From positions 84,651 to 148,650 of the forward strand of contig CAKQPS010000005.1 in NCBI GenBank assembly GCA_934270475.1: a DNA stretch of 64,000 nucleotides, read 5' to 3'. A program made the translations under genes and the position numbers. Shown in pieces: positions 19,251-27,565 of this stretch. Source of the DNA: an uncultured Alphaproteobacteria bacterium (GTDB lineage Bacteria > Pseudomonadota > Alphaproteobacteria > RF32 > CAG-239). Within the stretch, counting starts at the first letter, position 1; each line of letters begins with the position of its first letter. Below the pieces are notes generated by a model. That model searched no databases and was not told the origin of the DNA. It worked only from the letters and a program-made list of their open reading frames with translations.

Positions 19251-20099
19251 ATGAATACGCAAAAACTTAAAACTGATATCCAATATCTGTTGCCAAAACG
19301 CTTTTTAACTAGGGTTATAGGCTTTTTTGCCGGCGCAAAACTCGGCGGGATAACCACTTTTATGATAAAGCAATTTATCAAGCATTACAACGTCAACACC
19401 AAAGAAATGTCAGGCAAAGTAGAAGACTACAAATCTTTTAACGCATTTTTTTCACGTCCGCTGGCAGACGGCGCCCGCGCGGTCTACCCGGATTCAAATA
19501 TCTTAACCTATCCGGTTGACGGCAAAATCAGCCACTTCGGTAAAATAGAAGATAAATTTTTATTTCAAGCCAAAAACCACTATTACACAGCCGAAGCCCT
19601 GCTTGCAGATGCTAAAGAAGCGCAAACATTCAAAAACGGAGAATTTATTACCATTTATCTGTCGCCTCGAGACTATCACCGCGTTCACATTCCGTTTGAA
19701 GGCGTCTTAGACAAGATGATTTATGTTCCTGGGGATTTATTTTCCGTAAGCCCGCTTAATGCCAAGTACATACCGGAACTTTTTGCCCGCAATGAACGTG
19801 TTGTCTGCTATTTCAACACCTCTATCGGACGTATGGCAGTTGTGTTTGTCGGCGCCGCCATTGTCCGCAGCATTTCCACGGCTTGGGCAGGAACCGTAGC
19901 TCCAAATAAAAGCAAAGAAGTTACAACCTATGAATACGGCGACCGTGAATTGACTTTTCCTAAAGGTACTGAAATCGGCAAATTCTTTATGGGAAGCACT
20001 GTCATCTGCTTATTTGAAAAAGATAAAATCAGCTTTTCCGAAGATATGCAGGACGGTCAGCCAACCCGCATGGGTTTGCCAATGGCAAAGATAAAATAA
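19251..20099 (+). CDS. psd: Phosphatidylserine decarboxylase
   Basis: Converts phosphatidylserine to phosphatidylethanolamine at the inner membrane. At 282 residues it matches the longer, E. coli-like class of the enzyme. The self-cleavage site is MGST, with Ser249 expected to become the pyruvoyl group (the usual motif is LGST). Other family blocks are SFNAFFSRPL near the N-terminus and LSPRDYHRVH in the middle. The start has GGAG seven bases upstream. It is a single-gene unit with its own promoter and terminator. Confidence 0.95.
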   Translation: MNTQKLKTDIQYLLPKRFLTRVIGFFAGAKLGGITTFMIKQFIKHYNVNTKEMSGKVEDYKSFNAFFSRPLADGARAVYPDSNILTYPVDGKISHFGKIEDKFLFQAKNHYYTAEALLADAKEAQTFKNGEFITIYLSPRDYHRVHIPFEGVLDKMIYVPGDLFSVSPLNAKYIPELFARNERVVCYFNTSIGRMAVVFVGAAIVRSISTAWAGTVAPNKSKEVTTYEYGDRELTFPKGTEIGKFFMGSTVICLFEKDKISFSEDMQDGQPTRMGLPMAKIK

Positions 20100-20119
20100 G
20101 TCATATTTTCAAACTTACA

Positions 20120-20146
20120 AAAGCTCTCGTCAGAGAGCTTTTATTT
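20120..20146 (+). terminator. Terminator of psd
   Basis: AAAGCTCTC, loop GTCA, GAGAGCTTTT then a T-rich run. Confidence 0.85.
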
Positions 20147-20152
20147 TGCCTC

Positions 20153-20192
20153 AAAAAAAGTCCGCGGTTTTAAAATAAACTGCGGACTTTTC
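20153..20192. terminator. Bidirectional terminator
   Basis: GTCCGCGGTTT pairs with AACTGCGGAC between an A-run and a T-run. It can serve psd on the plus strand and the TatA/B-like gene on the minus strand. Confidence 0.75.
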
Positions 20193-20207
20193 TAATTCAT
20201 AAAAAAT

Positions 20208-20618
20208 CTAATCAAAATGATTCAAGTCTATCGGTTTTTCTTCAGTTTTCTCAACTTTTTTCTCATCAGTTGTTTCTTGCGCAGACAGCTCATCCGCAGC
20301 TTGAGCATTTTCTTTTGCAGCAGATTCTTTATTTTCTTCTTTATTGATATAGCTGCTCATAAACTGCAAAGCTTCTTCTGTTTCTTCCGGTGTATTTTCT
20401 TCTGCTTCTTTTTCAGCTTGCGGAGCGTTTTTGCGATTATCTATATCTGTCTTAACTTTTTCAATTTTATCTTTCATTGTTTTTGAACCAGCTTTTGCCG
20501 CATCTACGCTGTCTTTAAACTTTTCTTCCAGCATCTGACGCAAAGCCGGCAGTTTTTCAGCATTAAAAATAGCCAAAACACCGACAATTATTAAAAACCA
20601 ACCAAAGAAACCATCCAT
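20208..20618 (-). CDS. TatA/TatB-like membrane protein
   Basis: A 136-residue protein: one N-terminal membrane helix (residues about 3-18), the hinge-like FNAEKLPALRQML that resembles the GPxxLPE hinge of TatB, an amphipathic helix, then a long acidic and Lys-rich tail. Twin-arginine translocase subunits have this plan. The neighbours support it: in many Alphaproteobacteria the order is SPOR protein, nagZ, scpA, scpB, tatA, tatB, tatC. Here scpAB are absent between nagZ and this gene, and tatC does not follow. It may be TatA/B or a degenerate paralogue. Confidence 0.6.
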   Translation of the reverse strand: MDGFFGWFLIIVGVLAIFNAEKLPALRQMLEEKFKDSVDAAKAGSKTMKDKIEKVKTDIDNRKNAPQAEKEAEENTPEETEEALQFMSSYINKEENKESAAKENAQAADELSAQETTDEKKVEKTEEKPIDLNHFD

Positions 20619-20634
20619 AATTTTTCTCCTTAAT

Positions 20635-21690
20635 TTATTTGCGAATGCGGCTTAAAACTTCTGTCGCATCATAATCTGAATTGTACGATATAATATTTTT
20701 CAGCGCTGCACAATATTTATTTTTAGACTGTACATAGCTTTGTCTTTTAAGCGGTCGGGCAATAATTTGCTGAATTACCGCCAGCCGTTCAGCCGCTTCA
20801 TCACTCAAAACCGCCCCGCTTGCCGCCAATTCGGCATTAGCCGAAAAGCCTGCGTTTCCCAAACACACGGCATCGCAGCCAGCAGCAAGCGTTCTTTGCG
20901 TTCTCTCGCTTATAGAACCTTTAAGCGCCTGCATCACCACGGCGTCAGAAACTAAAAAACCATCAAAGCCGATATGTTTGCGGATAACATCTTTAATTAC
21001 TTTTGCCGATTCGCTTGCTGGATAAACTTTATCTACGGCGGTCAGTAAAATATGCGCAACCATTCCCATAGGCGCTTTATTCAGCTGCTTAAACGGATAA
21101 AAATCTTGCTTCAACGCTTCTAAATTTTCATCAATTACCGGCAGTTCCAAGTGCGGGTCGCTTTGCGCCCGTCCATGCCCTGGCAGATGTTTAACACATG
21201 GGCAAACGCCGTTTGCCGCAAATTCAGCAACCATTGCCCTACCCAATTTTGCTATTTGCTTTTCGTCTCCGGCAAAACAACGACCTTTCAGCACAGCCGA
21301 TGTAAAATTATAATAAACATCTAAAACCGGCGCAAAATTAACATTAACTCCGCAGTTTTTCAAATCGTGAGAAATTAAAAAGGCGTGTTCTTGAGCCAAT
21401 TCTTCCGTCGTCAGACGTTCCTGCTCGCTCACTGGCGTAAATTCAGGCTCCACCAAGCGCCGCACCCTGCCGCCTTCTTGGTCGACAGCTATCAAAACAT
21501 CTTCACGCCCGATTGTTTCTTTAATCTCTTTACATAGCCGCTGCAGCTGTTTTTTGCTCTGCACATTATTGCAGCCTTTGGCAAACAAGCACACTCCCAG
21601 CGGATTGCTGCGTTCAAACAGACGTTTTTCCTCGTCGCTTAAATAAAATCCTTGAACAGATAAAAATGCTGGAAGTATATTTTTACTCAT
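20635..21690 (-). CDS. nagZ: Beta-N-acetylhexosaminidase
   Basis: A GH3 cytoplasmic glycosidase that removes N-acetylglucosamine from anhydromuropeptides during wall recycling. The signature KHLPGHGRAQSDPH carries the catalytic His, and the nucleophile Asp is in FLVSDAVVM. Length 351 is normal. It sits six bases after the SPOR gene and 16 before the TatA/B-like gene, all on the minus strand, so the three are probably one transcript. Confidence 0.93.
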   Translation of the reverse strand: MSKNILPAFLSVQGFYLSDEEKRLFERSNPLGVCLFAKGCNNVQSKKQLQRLCKEIKETIGREDVLIAVDQEGGRVRRLVEPEFTPVSEQERLTTEELAQEHAFLISHDLKNCGVNVNFAPVLDVYYNFTSAVLKGRCFAGDEKQIAKLGRAMVAEFAANGVCPCVKHLPGHGRAQSDPHLELPVIDENLEALKQDFYPFKQLNKAPMGMVAHILLTAVDKVYPASESAKVIKDVIRKHIGFDGFLVSDAVVMQALKGSISERTQRTLAAGCDAVCLGNAGFSANAELAASGAVLSDEAAERLAVIQQIIARPLKRQSYVQSKNKYCAALKNIISYNSDYDATEVLSRIRK

Positions 21691-21696
21691 TGTCTA

Positions 21697-22578
21697 TTAT
21701 TTTTCCTTAGCTATGCAGTCGCGCAAACCTTTAGACTTTAGCTCAACGCAAGCTTGCGATGCCGCCGCTTTATCGGCAAATGAACCGGCGCGCAAACGAT
21801 AAAACATACCTTGAGCACCCAAATCAGATGTTTGAATTTCATGCGGCATTTTTTTCAAATCTGCATACTTAGCCGACAAATCAGCCCACAATTTTTCAAC
21901 AGCGGCTTTATTTTTAGACGCTATAAACTGAATTTGCCACCCGCCTGCGGCTGCTGCAGCCGACGCATCTTTTTCCGCCGGTTTAACTTCCACTTTTGCC
22001 GGAGTTTCAGCTTTTTCGGCTGTATCAGGCTTTGCATTGTCAGCTAACAAATCAGCAGGCTTTGCCGGAACATTGCCGCCGGTACTTTCCATAGTTTCAG
22101 GCTTTACTGCTTTAGTGCTGTCCGCCGAAACTTCATCAACAATCTGATCCAAATTTGCGGCATTAGCGTCAACATCAACAACTTCAGGCACTATATCCGG
22201 CAATTTCGGAGTTTCCGGTTTTGGCAGCAAATTTTCCACTACCGTAGTATCAACTTCTTTCTTTTCTACAATATTGTAAACAGTTTTATCCTGATTCGGA
22301 ATATCCATTCCCCCCGGATTTTCCGGTTTAATTTTAACAGCGGTCTGCGGACGGCGGATAATTGGAATTTCCTTTTCCGTTTCGGCATATTGCGGAGCCA
22401 AAACCAGCCAGCCGACCACACCTGCCAACGCCACGCCGGCAAACGTTCCTAAAAAATTATTGCGGGAACGCGCCAATTCAGTGCGGCGTTCTTCTAAGGT
22501 GGCAATTTTTTGATTAGCCACTTTCTGTTTAAAATCGTTCAAATAATCGTCATCTTTATTTAATAAACCGGGATACAT
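21697..22578 (-). CDS. SPOR-domain membrane protein
   Basis: A bitopic inner-membrane protein of 293 residues: a short cytoplasmic part, a membrane helix at about 43-60, a long Pro/Glu/Lys/Ala-rich linker, and a C-terminal SPOR domain from about residue 215. SPOR domains bind denuded glycan strands at the division septum. Its place directly before nagZ is conserved in Alphaproteobacteria. The start at 22578 gives a positively charged cytoplasmic segment before the helix, as expected. Confidence 0.88.
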   Translation of the reverse strand: MYPGLLNKDDDYLNDFKQKVANQKIATLEERRTELARSRNNFLGTFAGVALAGVVGWLVLAPQYAETEKEIPIIRRPQTAVKIKPENPGGMDIPNQDKTVYNIVEKKEVDTTVVENLLPKPETPKLPDIVPEVVDVDANAANLDQIVDEVSADSTKAVKPETMESTGGNVPAKPADLLADNAKPDTAEKAETPAKVEVKPAEKDASAAAAAGGWQIQFIASKNKAAVEKLWADLSAKYADLKKMPHEIQTSDLGAQGMFYRLRAGSFADKAAASQACVELKSKGLRDCIAKEK

Positions 22579-22701
22579 AGATAAACCTCATTCAAAATTT
22601 TCTTTATTTTACGTGCTAATGTTTTAAAATCACTTAACATAACAAAAATTTTCTTTTATTTCCCAAAAAAGATACTATAGTCAGAAAAAAAGGATATGCT
22701 A

Positions 22702-23496
22702 ATGAAAATTGCCACGTTAAACATCAATTCCATAAACGCCAGACTGCCGAATTTACTGCAATGGCTGCAGCAAAATCAGCCCGACGTTTTACTGCTGCAG
22801 GAAATAAAAACAGAATTTAACAATTTTCCGTTTTTTGATTTGCAGGTTTCAGGCTATGACGCCAAAATTTTAGGACAAAAAAGCTATAACGGCGTTGCTG
22901 TTTTAAGCAAACAAAAAATGACTGTCACTGCCGAAAATCTGCCTAATTTTCCTGATGAAAACGCCCGCTATTTGGAAATTGAGCTCACTAAAAACGGTCA
23001 GAATTATGTGATTGCTTCACTGTATCTGCCCAATGGCAATCCACCGTATAACAATGAAAAAGACACTTCCCGCTTTGAATATAAGCTTAAATGGATGGAC
23101 GCCTTTTTAAGCCATGCCGAAGAATTGCTGTTGCAGCATAAAAATGTCATTTTAGCCGGAGATTTTAATGTAATATTGACCAAGAATGATGTTTTCAATC
23201 CCGAGCTTTTTACCAGCAATGCCTTATACCGCCCCGAAGTTTGGCAGCGTCTGCGCAAACTGGAATTTATCGGCTATTCCGATGCCTACCGTTTATTATA
23301 TCCAACCCAAACCGGCTACACTTTTTGGGACTATACCAACGCCTCGTTTGCCAATGATTTAGGCATGCGCATTGACTATATATTCTGTTCTCCGGCGCTT
23401 GCCGACAATTTGCAGGCTTGCCACATAGATAAAGATTTCAGAGCTTTGGATAAAGCCTCGGATCATACAATTCTGCTGGCTGAATTTAAGGAATAG
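22702..23496 (+). CDS. xthA: Exodeoxyribonuclease III
   Basis: An AP endonuclease and 3'-5' exonuclease of base-excision repair. Family motifs are LLLQEIKTE near the N-terminus, LAGDFNVI in the middle and the C-terminal ASDHTILLAE. The ATG at 22702 is preferred over the one at 22696 because AGGA (22691-22694) stands about eight bases before it and the family begins MKIATLN. The S41 peptidase gene starts three bases after its stop. Confidence 0.93.
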   Translation: MKIATLNINSINARLPNLLQWLQQNQPDVLLLQEIKTEFNNFPFFDLQVSGYDAKILGQKSYNGVAVLSKQKMTVTAENLPNFPDENARYLEIELTKNGQNYVIASLYLPNGNPPYNNEKDTSRFEYKLKWMDAFLSHAEELLLQHKNVILAGDFNVILTKNDVFNPELFTSNALYRPEVWQRLRKLEFIGYSDAYRLLYPTQTGYTFWDYTNASFANDLGMRIDYIFCSPALADNLQACHIDKDFRALDKASDHTILLAEFKE

Positions 23497-23499
23497 AAA

Positions 23500-24561
23500 A
23501 TGAAAAAAATTATATTTTCCGCCGTTTTGTTCATGACATTTCCAGCCTTTGCCTCTGTTGATGAAAATTTGCTAAATGAAATGCTGACTATGGTCAACCA
23601 AGACTATTTACAGCCCGTCAGCAACGCCAAACTTGCCGCCGACGGTTTGCAGGCAATTACTGATTTAGATTCTGATGTGGTCATTTCCAAAGGCAGCGAC
23701 AAATTTTACCTTTATTACAAAAAGCAAATCAAAAAAATCATTCCGCAACCAAAAGATTCCGCCGACATTGCCGCATGGAGCAAAACCATGACGCAAATTG
23801 CCGATGAAACCTCGAAATGGTCGGAAAAAGTCGCCTTAAAAGATTTTGAATTGCCTGATTTAATGATGAAAAAAATCACCGGCAAACTGGATAAATTTTC
23901 GCATTACTATTCAGAATACGATTACAGCGACGACGCGGAAGAAAATTCTATTTACACCCTATACAGCGACCGCAAAATTGATGATGTTTTATATTTGCGC
24001 ATACGAATTTTTAACAAGCAGACGGCTAAAGCCGTGCAGGGTTCGCTTGAACGCAACAAGCCCTACAGCGCCGTAATTTTAGATTTGCGCGGCAACAGCG
24101 GAGGAATTTTAAATGAAGCACTGAAAGTTGCAGACTTTTTTACCGATAATGAAATTATAACCTACACTTCCGGTCGAGACGATTCCAATATTCATTACTA
24201 CACTTCTAAAGAAGGACGCTTATATAGTGGTCCGCTGGCAATATTGGTTGACGGCGAAACCGCTTCAGCGGCAGAAGTTTTGGCGGCAGGTCTGCAAGAT
24301 CAATCCCGCGCCCAAATCATAGGCACCAAAACTTTCGGCAAAGGAACAATTCAAAATGTCATACAAATGAGCAACGGCGGAAAACTTGTTTTAACGACAG
24401 AGCAGTTTTTTACCCCGTCCGGCAAAATAATTCATCAAAACGGTGTAACTCCGGATTTGTGTGTTGTTCCGGCTGCAGACAATTCTTGCCCGCAAGAAAG
24501 CCGACTTTGGGAAGAAAACGACATTTCAACTGCAATTAAATTGCTGAAAAATGAAATGTAA
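23500..24561 (+). CDS. S41-family (C-terminal processing) periplasmic peptidase without a PDZ domain
   Basis: Signal peptide at residues 1-18, then a divergent N-terminal region and a tail-specific protease core: LDLRGNSGG, the catalytic Ser in ETASAAEV and Lys in FGKGTIQ, followed by TPSGKIIHQNGVTPD. These are the Ser-Lys dyad motifs of CtpA/Prc. No GLG-type PDZ segment is seen between the N-terminal region and the core, where the family normally has one. At 353 residues it is shorter than a usual CtpA (about 440). Cotranscription with xthA is likely, though no functional link is obvious. Confidence 0.85.
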   Translation: MKKIIFSAVLFMTFPAFASVDENLLNEMLTMVNQDYLQPVSNAKLAADGLQAITDLDSDVVISKGSDKFYLYYKKQIKKIIPQPKDSADIAAWSKTMTQIADETSKWSEKVALKDFELPDLMMKKITGKLDKFSHYYSEYDYSDDAEENSIYTLYSDRKIDDVLYLRIRIFNKQTAKAVQGSLERNKPYSAVILDLRGNSGGILNEALKVADFFTDNEIITYTSGRDDSNIHYYTSKEGRLYSGPLAILVDGETASAAEVLAAGLQDQSRAQIIGTKTFGKGTIQNVIQMSNGGKLVLTTEQFFTPSGKIIHQNGVTPDLCVVPAADNSCPQESRLWEENDISTAIKLLKNEM

Positions 24562-24573
24562 GCAAAAAAACAG

Positions 24574-24601
24574 TTGACAACCTCGTTAAAAAATGTATAC
24601 T
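24574..24601 (+). promoter_or_regulatory. Strong sigma-70 promoter for rpmG
   Basis: TTGACA (24574-24579), 16 bases, TATACT (24596-24601). It is nearly consensus and lies 45 bases before the L33 start. Confidence 0.8.
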
Positions 24602-24646
24602 TCGCCTAAATGTTTTAATTGATAACTTTGTAAAAGAGTAAGAAAA

Positions 24647-24814
24647 ATGGCTAAAGCAGTAAAAATTAAAATTAAATTGGAAAGCAGTGCCGGTACCGGT
24701 TCTTTCTATTTGGCAGAAAAAAATCCAAGAACTCATCCTGAAAAATTGGTTTTGAAGAAATTTGATAAAAAATCTAAAAAACATGAAGAGTTCGTAGAAA
24801 AGAAATTAAAGTAA
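24647..24814 (+). CDS. rpmG: 50S ribosomal protein L33
   Basis: A 55-residue ribosomal protein. The sequence begins [13 protein letters not shown] and contains [13 protein letters not shown] and [13 protein letters not shown], which is the zinc-free form of L33 (no CxxC pairs). It is too short for ordinary gene-length cut-offs. A near-consensus promoter lies upstream and a terminator 22 bases downstream, so it is a single-gene unit, convergent with the recombinase gene. Confidence 0.93.
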   Translation: MAKAVKIKIKLESSAGTGSFYLAEKNPRTHPEKLVLKKFDKKSKKHEEFVEKKLK

Positions 24815-24836
24815 TTTCTGCAAAGAATTTGAAAGA

Positions 24837-24868
24837 AGAGGTGCTGGTAAATTCAGACCTCTTTTTTT
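24837..24868. terminator. Terminator between rpmG and the Xer gene
   Basis: AGAGGT and ACCTCT arms followed by a run of seven T on the plus strand. Confidence 0.75.
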
Positions 24869-24870
24869 AT

Positions 24871-25806
24871 TTACTCTTTTTCAAGCGGATGCGCTTTGTG
24901 GTATTCTCTTTGCAAAGTCTCGGTTTGAACATCTGTGTAGCGCTGGGTAGTGCTTAGGGACGCATGACCTAACAATTCTTGAATTGAACGCAAATCCGTT
25001 CCCTCCGCCAACAGTTGCGTTGCAAACGAATGCCGCAGGGCATGCGGGGTTACCGTATCTGGCAAACCTAAAACCGAACGCAGTTTCTGTAATTGGCGTT
25101 GAATTATACGCGGACTGATTCGCTCACCTCGTGCCCCCAAAAACAATGGTTCTCCTACATTGAGTTTATACGGGCATTCTGCAAGGTAAGCGGCGATATG
25201 CTGCCAAACAATTGGAAGAAGGGGCACCAAACGTTCTTTATTCCCCTTACCTTTAATGCGAAGGAACTCGCTTTTTGCAGTTATCTCGCCAACATTAACT
25301 GAAAGGGCTTCAGATATACGCAAGCCGCAACCGTACAACAAGGTTAAAATTGCTTTATCTCGAAGCCCCTGCCACGCTTCCGTCTCTAGTCCTTCAATAC
25401 CGCTAAGCAAACTAAAAGAATCTGTCACATCAAGGGCTTTGGGTAAAACCTTAGATTTTTTGGGTGATGAAATAACGCTGATTGCCGGATTTTTTATAAT
25501 CTTTTTACGTTCCAGCCATTTGAAAAAATTTTTAACCGCCGAAAGTTCGCGGCACATAGAAGATTTGCTTAAACTACGGGCAGCCTGTTTGCTTAAAAAT
25601 TTTCTAAAATCATGCACATCAAGCTCTTTTAGCTCTTGCAGGCTTAACGGCGTTTTCTTAACTTCAGCTAAAAAAAAAGACAAATCACGTGAATAACCGT
25701 CCAGCGTATGTTCAGAATACAGCCGTTCTTTCAAAAGCCAATCCTGCCACTTTTCAATAAGCGGCAACAATGTGCCGTCTGCATTAAATTGAATTTCAGC
25801 TCTCAC
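24871..25806 (-). CDS. Tyrosine recombinase of the XerC/XerD type
   Basis: A 311-residue site-specific recombinase that resolves chromosome dimers. An N-terminal SAM-like domain (residues about 10-100) is followed by the catalytic domain with Arg in GCGLRISEAL, Lys in IKGKGNKERL, HALRHSFATQ, LGHASLSTTQ and the nucleophile Tyr in RYTDV. All catalytic residues are present and the length is normal. Nearby there are no phage genes, so it is the housekeeping enzyme. I lean to XerC but cannot separate it from XerD by eye. Confidence 0.9.
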   Translation of the reverse strand: MRAEIQFNADGTLLPLIEKWQDWLLKERLYSEHTLDGYSRDLSFFLAEVKKTPLSLQELKELDVHDFRKFLSKQAARSLSKSSMCRELSAVKNFFKWLERKKIIKNPAISVISSPKKSKVLPKALDVTDSFSLLSGIEGLETEAWQGLRDKAILTLLYGCGLRISEALSVNVGEITAKSEFLRIKGKGNKERLVPLLPIVWQHIAAYLAECPYKLNVGEPLFLGARGERISPRIIQRQLQKLRSVLGLPDTVTPHALRHSFATQLLAEGTDLRSIQELLGHASLSTTQRYTDVQTETLQREYHKAHPLEKE

Positions 25807-25809
25807 GTT

Positions 25810-26322
25810 TTATTTTATAACCTCGTTTTTATATAGCCCAAACAGCCCGTCACGCGGCATCCAGCCTTTAATAGTATCAAATTTTATCAGACACATACCA
25901 TCAGGAGTCGGACATTTTTCTATTTCTCCAACCACTCCGTCTTCAGCTTTTGCCACAACTTTGGAGTCAAGTTCCGGTTTGGCGTAAATATTATTTTCCC
26001 CTGGGTTTATAACTTTAACAAAGCGCCGTCCCGAAAGCATTGCTTTGTGCACCCACGTTTCAGCGCCTTCCCAATCGCGAATTTTTCTCCATATTTCAAA
26101 TTCAGCAATAATCTCCACTGGCGCGCCTTTTTGTTTATATACCCACACAATAGGATATCTGCTCCCCGGTCCTGAACGCACATTTATCAAACTGGAGCGA
26201 AGTGAAACCATACGAGGCAAAGCCAATCCGCTTTCGCTTTCATTTTCTTCCGCCGCCTGCGCCGGTTTCATAAACACACAAACCAGGACAAGCGCCATAA
26301 ATGTTGTCAACAATGCTTTCAT
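25810..26322 (-). CDS. Secreted SH3-domain protein
   Basis: A 170-residue protein with a signal peptide ending about residue 24 (VFMKPAQAA) and a bacterial SH3 fold beginning LRSSLINVRSGPGSRYPIVW. A second SH3-like stretch follows (INPGENNIYAKPELDSKVV). Such proteins usually bind peptidoglycan. It ends three bases before the recombinase gene, and this pairing with a Xer gene is probably only cotranscription. Confidence 0.85.
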   Translation of the reverse strand: MKALLTTFMALVLVCVFMKPAQAAEENESESGLALPRMVSLRSSLINVRSGPGSRYPIVWVYKQKGAPVEIIAEFEIWRKIRDWEGAETWVHKAMLSGRRFVKVINPGENNIYAKPELDSKVVAKAEDGVVGEIEKCPTPDGMCLIKFDTIKGWMPRDGLFGLYKNEVIK

Positions 26323-26406
26323 TTTTCTTCCCTTTAATAAAATTTAAATCAATGATAAATGTATATAATAAAAAAAAGGTAAACATTAAAAAAGAAAGGG
26401 TAAAAA

Positions 26407-27519
26407 ATGGATTTAATAAACACCGTAAAAGATTTAATTCGCTTTCGCACCGAAACCGGTAACGAAGCAGAAATAAAAAAAGCCGCCGACTACATTATAA
26501 AAAAATTTGCCGGCACCGACGTTATTGCGGAAATTTTCCAAACCACGGCTTCTCCGGTTGTTTTTTTACGCAACACCGACAGTTTGAATTTTGATGTTTT
26601 GGTTTTGGGACACATCGACGTTGTTCCGGCTGAAGATTCTATGTTTGAACCAGTTGAAAAAAACGGCAGAATGTATGGCAGAGGAACTTTGGATATGAAA
26701 TCGTTTGCCGCCGTTGCGCTAAATTCTATGATGTATGTTGCCGAGCATAAGCTACCGCTTAAATTCGGAGTTATTCTTTCTACCGACGAAGAAAAAGGCA
26801 GCAAGTCAACCGCATCTTTTTTGGACGCCTATCCAAACTTAACTGCTAAAATAGTACTTGATAACGATGTTGGTGGAGATATTACCAAAATTGTCAGCAA
26901 ATGCAAAAATCCGGTGTTTGTAAAGCTGCTCGCCAATGGCAAAGAAGCACATGGCTCTACCCCGTGGGAAGGCATTGACGCCAACGAACTGCTTATTCAA
27001 AGCTGGAACAATCTGCGCAAAATCTATCCGTATTATGCCAAAAACCTGCCGCAGCCGCAAAACACTTGGTTTGATACCGTTCATATGGCTTTAATAAACG
27101 GCGGACAGGTTTCTAACGTGCTGTCTAATTATGCCGAAGCCCTGTTGGATTTCCGCTTAACTGAAAATTCCACTCTTGAGCATTTAGAAGAAAATTTACA
27201 AAAATGTTTGGTTGAAGGCGTAACCTATAAAATTGTTTCGTCGTCAACACCAGTGGTTATGGACGAAAGCAATCCTTATATTTTGGAATATAAAAACTTT
27301 GCCGAAAACATTTTAGGACGCCCGATAGAATTTGAGCACATCGGCGGCGCTACGGATTCGCGCGCATTTGCCGAAAAAGGCTCAATAGTCATTATGCACT
27401 CCGGCACTGGCGAAGGTATGCATGCTTCCGGCGAATATGTAGAAGTTGAAAGCGTCAAACAAATCACTGATATCCAAATAAAGTTTTTAGAAAAACTCGC
27501 TAAAGACAATATGAACTAA
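26407..27519 (+). CDS. M20-family metallohydrolase (ArgE/DapE-like)
   Basis: A zinc-dependent amidohydrolase of 370 residues. Metal-site motifs are GHIDVVPAED and RGTLDMKSF, and the catalytic Glu pair is in STDEEKGS. The C-terminal GGATDSRAF and HSGTGEGMH blocks fit the ArgE/DapE/aminoacylase group, which includes acetylornithine deacetylase and succinyl-diaminopimelate desuccinylase. No arginine or lysine genes adjoin it, so the substrate is not assigned. The start has an AAAGGG site upstream. Confidence 0.85.
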   Translation: MDLINTVKDLIRFRTETGNEAEIKKAADYIIKKFAGTDVIAEIFQTTASPVVFLRNTDSLNFDVLVLGHIDVVPAEDSMFEPVEKNGRMYGRGTLDMKSFAAVALNSMMYVAEHKLPLKFGVILSTDEEKGSKSTASFLDAYPNLTAKIVLDNDVGGDITKIVSKCKNPVFVKLLANGKEAHGSTPWEGIDANELLIQSWNNLRKIYPYYAKNLPQPQNTWFDTVHMALINGGQVSNVLSNYAEALLDFRLTENSTLEHLEENLQKCLVEGVTYKIVSSSTPVVMDESNPYILEYKNFAENILGRPIEFEHIGGATDSRAFAEKGSIVIMHSGTGEGMHASGEYVEVESVKQITDIQIKFLEKLAKDNMN

Positions 27520-27526
27520 AGCATCA

Positions 27527-27565
27527 CCGCTGACCGGCTGAGTATTTTGTTTGGTCGGTCAGCGG
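27527..27565. other. Inverted repeat between convergent genes
   Basis: CCGCTGACCG (27527-27536) and CGGTCAGCGG (27556-27565) form a perfect 10-base stem. No T-run follows on either strand, so it is not a textbook terminator. The right arm includes the stop codon of the minus-strand pilin-like gene. Confidence 0.55.

Noticed and set aside
24871..25806. Tyrosine recombinase as the integrase of a mobile element.
   Set aside because: No phage or plasmid genes, attachment repeats or tRNA adjoin it; sequence and length fit the housekeeping Xer enzymes.
27527..27565. Perfect inverted repeat taken as a terminator.
   Set aside because: No T-run on either strand, so only recorded as an inverted repeat.
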